Shown: piece by piece, positions 61,518 through 64,000 of the stretch
How the letters are laid out: every line of letters begins with the position of its first letter
Position numbering within the stretch: position 1 is the stretch's first letter
Origin: Acidobacteriota bacterium
GTDB taxonomy: Bacteria; Acidobacteriota; Terriglobia; Acidiferrales; UBA7541
NCBI GenBank assembly: GCA_013289855.1
Contig: JABCZD010000018.1
Span: 1 to 64,000, forward strand
DNA: 64,000 nt
Reading direction: 5' to 3'
Notes under the pieces: model-generated
Seen by the model: the letters and a program-made list of their open reading frames with translations, nothing else
Databases searched by the model: none
Told to the model about the DNA's origin: nothing
Made by a program: the position numbers and the translations under genes

Positions 61518-62531
61518 TCACATCTCCATCACCACACGAAACTGCGCGTTCCCGCTCATCATCCGCTCGTAAGCCTCGGCTACCTTGGCAAACGGATACT
61601 TCTCGATCATCGGACGCACCCCCGTCAGCACCGCAACGCGCATAGTGTCTTCCGAATCCGTGGGAATCCCCGAATACCAGCCGCGAACGCTGGCGTTCGC
61701 GAAAATCAATTGCGCGGGCGCAGCCTCGACCGGATCCGGCGGCGCCCCCACAATCACCATCTTGCCGTTCTTCCCAAGTCCTCCAACCAGATCCGTCATA
61801 GACTTCGAGCTGGTTGCGGTACACAAAATTGTTTTTGCGCCACCCAGTTTCTGCAGCTCCGCGGCGGCGTCCACGGCTCTGCTATCGATGTACACCGAGG
61901 CGCCTAGCTTCTTTGCCAAATCGCCATTTTCTGGACCGCGGCCAATAGCCACCGTCCAGTACCCAAATTTGACGGCCCACTGCACTCCCAAATGCCCTAA
62001 TCCGCCGATTCCCTGCACCGCCACCAAATCGCCCGGCAGCGCACCACTGTGCCGCAGCGCATTAAACGTGGTAATGCCCGCGCACATCAGCGGACCAGCA
62101 TTCACGAAATCCAGTCCGTCGGGTATTGCCGCCACCGCTTCTTGCGGCGCGACCATATACTCGCCGTACCCGCCATCAAAGCTAATCCCCGAAATCTTGG
62201 CATTCGCGCACATCGCAAAATCCCCGCGCCGGCACTGCAAACACGTGCCATCCTGTCCGCCATGCCACCCGACGCCCACGCGCTGCCCCTTCTTCCAAAC
62301 CGTCACGCCCGCCCCGACACCATCGACCACCCCCGCCACCTCATGCCCCGGCACGCGTGGATAAGAAATCCCAGGAAAAAGCGCTTCCTTCGTAATCACG
62401 TCGCTATGACAGATCCCGCACGCATGCACCTTTATGCGGACTCCGCCCGGGCCCGGCTCTGGAATATCGCGTTCCACAATTTCAAAATCGCCGTGCGCCT
62501 TGCCTACCTGTGCCACCTTCATTTTTGCCAT
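61518..62531 (-). CDS. Zinc-dependent alcohol dehydrogenase
   Basis: 337 residues. CGICHSDVITKE (catalytic Cys), GHEVAGVVDGVG (His/Glu) and GIGGLGHLGVQWA (cofactor loop) place it in the AdhA/AdhP branch. The structural zinc site reads QDGTCLQCRRGDFAMC: the first cysteine is replaced, probably by Asp, leaving three Cys. It should oxidise primary alcohols or reduce aldehydes with NAD(P)H. Confidence 0.9.
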   Translation of the reverse strand: MAKMKVAQVGKAHGDFEIVERDIPEPGPGGVRIKVHACGICHSDVITKEALFPGISYPRVPGHEVAGVVDGVGAGVTVWKKGQRVGVGWHGGQDGTCLQCRRGDFAMCANAKISGISFDGGYGEYMVAPQEAVAAIPDGLDFVNAGPLMCAGITTFNALRHSGALPGDLVAVQGIGGLGHLGVQWAVKFGYWTVAIGRGPENGDLAKKLGASVYIDSRAVDAAAELQKLGGAKTILCTATSSKSMTDLVGGLGKNGKMVIVGAPPDPVEAAPAQLIFANASVRGWYSGIPTDSEDTMRVAVLTGVRPMIEKYPFAKVAEAYERMMSGNAQFRVVMEM

Positions 62532-63174
62532 AAAGTATTTCTCCGTGAGGCCCCCATAAGGCCAGGGTGTGGAATGTTGGAACTGTCGCCTGGTACAGCC
62601 AGTCGAGGAAGTCCGCAGTTTTGATGCTCAGCATCGAGCTTGGTTCCTAACTAAAATGCGTGGCTCGAGCATCCAAAAAGGGCTAGATAACGCGCCGGAC
62701 CCCGCTACGGCATGTCCATAGGCCGCATGGCACCGCAAAAGAATCCGCGAAAAATGACCAATCTCTGGGAACTAAAGTAGTGCCTGGCAAGGAATTAGTT
62801 TTCGGGGCATTCCGCGGCCACGCTTTTGTTGCCTTCAGCACACCGATTGGCGCATTTCATTCAGTGCAACTAACGGCCCAGCCGCGGGTTACGTTATGCA
62901 TCTCGCGGTAGGCCCAGGGCATCCGAATCACCATTGGCTAGCGGCTGCTCTGAACCTCGTCCCTAACTTGTGCTTACGATTTCGTGACAGAATTGTTACA
63001 GAGCTACTTCAACAGGGCGTGCTAGAGTTAGCATCAATCAATTTTCCTGGACCTGTCCGCGAGCATGTTCCAGCTAACAGTTTTTTAACTCCCGAGTGCT
63101 TCACTCGGTGTTACGTACGGCCGCAAACGGGGTCTAAATTGTTCGGAAAATTCCAATCCCAGAACGGATCACAC
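62532..63174. other. Long upstream region of the pro-kumamolisin gene
   Basis: About 640 bp with no supportable ORF. A leader hairpin CCGAGTG-CTT-CACTCGG lies at 63092-63108, 66 bp before the ATG. A weak TTGTTA/TAGAGT promoter-like pair can be drawn around 62990-63030. Confidence 0.45.
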
Positions 63175-64000
63175 ATGAAAACTCCTCCCTTTCAAGTCCG
63201 CAGCCTGCTCTTGCTTACTTCGGCCCTGCTGACCCTGAGCAGTCCCAGCGCGCAAGCGCAAACTCCCAATGCAGCTACACAAGGTTCCGCGGCACAAGGC
63301 GTCCAGCCTCGCGTCACCCAGGCCGTGGACGAAAAACAGTTGGTGCGCCTGCCAGGCAACGTGCATCCCCTGGCGAACTCGAAGAACGACCAGGGTGCGA
63401 TCGATGACGCGCAGCCCGCCACGCGCGCGCTGATTCTGTTGCAGCGCAGTTCGGAGCAGGAGGTCGCGCTGCGCCAGTTGCTCGACGATCAGCAAAACAA
63501 AGCCTCCGCAAATTATCACGCGTGGCTGACGCCACAACAATTTGCCGCGCAATTCGGCCCCACCGACTCTGACGTTCGAGCGGTAACGCAGTGGCTCACC
63601 TCGCACGGCTTCCAAAATATCAAGGTCGGCGCCGGCAAGACCGCTATCGAATTCTCCGGCAACGTCGGACAAATGCGCGAAACCTTCCACACCGACATTC
63701 ACAAGTTTTTGATTGGCGGTGAAATGCGCAACGCCAACGTGAGCGACCCGCAAATTCCCGCGGCACTGTCGCCGGTGATTGCAGGCGTGGCGGGGCTGAG
63801 CAATTTTCGTCCGCGCGCGCACGTACGTCGTGTGGGAACTTTCCGGCGGACCCGGGCGACAGGTGAGCTGAAGCCGCTGTTTTCGTTTAACCCGACGGGC
63901 GGATGCTTCACGGGCACAACCTGTTTCGGAATCGGGCCTGGAGACTTCGCGAAAATTTATAATGTGCCATCGACGGTCAATAGTCATCCCGCGGGACAAG
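63175..64000 (+). CDS. Pro-kumamolisin (S53 sedolisin) precursor, 5' part cut by window edge
   Basis: The ATG at 63175 opens a frame that stays open to the window end (275 codons). A signal peptide (SLLLLTSALLTLSSPSAQA) is followed by the pro-kumamolisin activation domain: LLDDQQNKASANYHAWLTPQQF, FGPTDSDVRAVTQWLTSHGF and FSGNVGQMRETFHTDIHKF. The S53 catalytic domain is just starting (PGDFAKIYNV). Acidobacteria typically carry many such acid-acting secreted peptidases. Confidence 0.88.
   Translation, partial: MKTPPFQVRSLLLLTSALLTLSSPSAQAQTPNAATQGSAAQGVQPRVTQAVDEKQLVRLPGNVHPLANSKNDQGAIDDAQPATRALILLQRSSEQEVALRQLLDDQQNKASANYHAWLTPQQFAAQFGPTDSDVRAVTQWLTSHGFQNIKVGAGKTAIEFSGNVGQMRETFHTDIHKFLIGGEMRNANVSDPQIPAALSPVIAGVAGLSNFRPRAHVRRVGTFRRTRATGELKPLFSFNPTGGCFTGTTCFGIGPGDFAKIYNVPSTVNSHPAGQ

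Overview
The window looks like a chromosomal segment of an Acidobacteriota bacterium (probably class Terriglobia, formerly Acidobacteriia). This is inferred from gene content, not from a database search. It has a Gram-negative envelope (lpxD, an LpxL-type acyltransferase), a hopanoid operon, a PadR + HAAS-domain membrane pair, many secreted peptidases (S9, M28, S55-like, S53 pro-kumamolisin), frequent GTG/TTG starts, high GC, and several families of short palindromic repeats. No prophage, insertion sequence, CRISPR array or rRNA operon was seen.

Layout. 1-670: tandem units, each a degenerate tRNA-Arg plus a small GIY-YIG gene. 873-1316: a secreted protein, followed by a gene-free stretch with a strong orphan promoter and hairpins. 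1856-6637 (minus): an N-acyl-D-amino-acid deacylase-like amidohydrolase with two transporters. 6948-12350: small hypotheticals, patatin, DedA, HAD, secreted and coiled-coil proteins. 12373-15920: EVE protein, O-methyltransferase, HAAS/PadR pair, and a VapBC-like toxin-antitoxin pair. 16020-25266: S9 peptidase, amidohydrolase, APC permease, ketopantoate reductase, SpoU methyltransferase, FkbM methyltransferase, zinc-ribbon and ABM-like proteins.

25400-39178 (all minus) is the most interesting block, apparently devoted to outer-membrane lipids. In transcription order it holds an LpxL-type acyltransferase, lpxD, a P-loop protein with a cysteine cluster, then the hopanoid operon: shc, a radical-SAM-like protein that has lost its iron-sulfur loop, hpnA, hpnG, two zinc-type dehydrogenases, a fused hpnC-hpnD squalene synthase, and hpnE. 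The hpnC-hpnD linker is the in-frame translation of an intergenic palindromic repeat that occurs twice elsewhere in the window. The two dehydrogenases follow hpnG directly and carry polyol/sugar-dehydrogenase features, so they are candidates for the unassigned reduction of ribosylhopane to bacteriohopanetetrol.

39805-47716: GT39 glycosyltransferase, an alpha/beta-hydrolase that lacks its catalytic serine, GNAT, M28 peptidase, nrdR, a flippase-like membrane protein and a MazE-tail peptide. 47999-51792 is a five-gene sigma/anti-sigma/LiaF-like envelope operon. 51789-64000: aroA, a Met/His-rich secreted protein, YceH, an S55-like protein with a beta-propeller partner, PilZ, a PLP dehydratase, an alcohol dehydrogenase and the 5' part of a pro-kumamolisin gene cut by the window edge.
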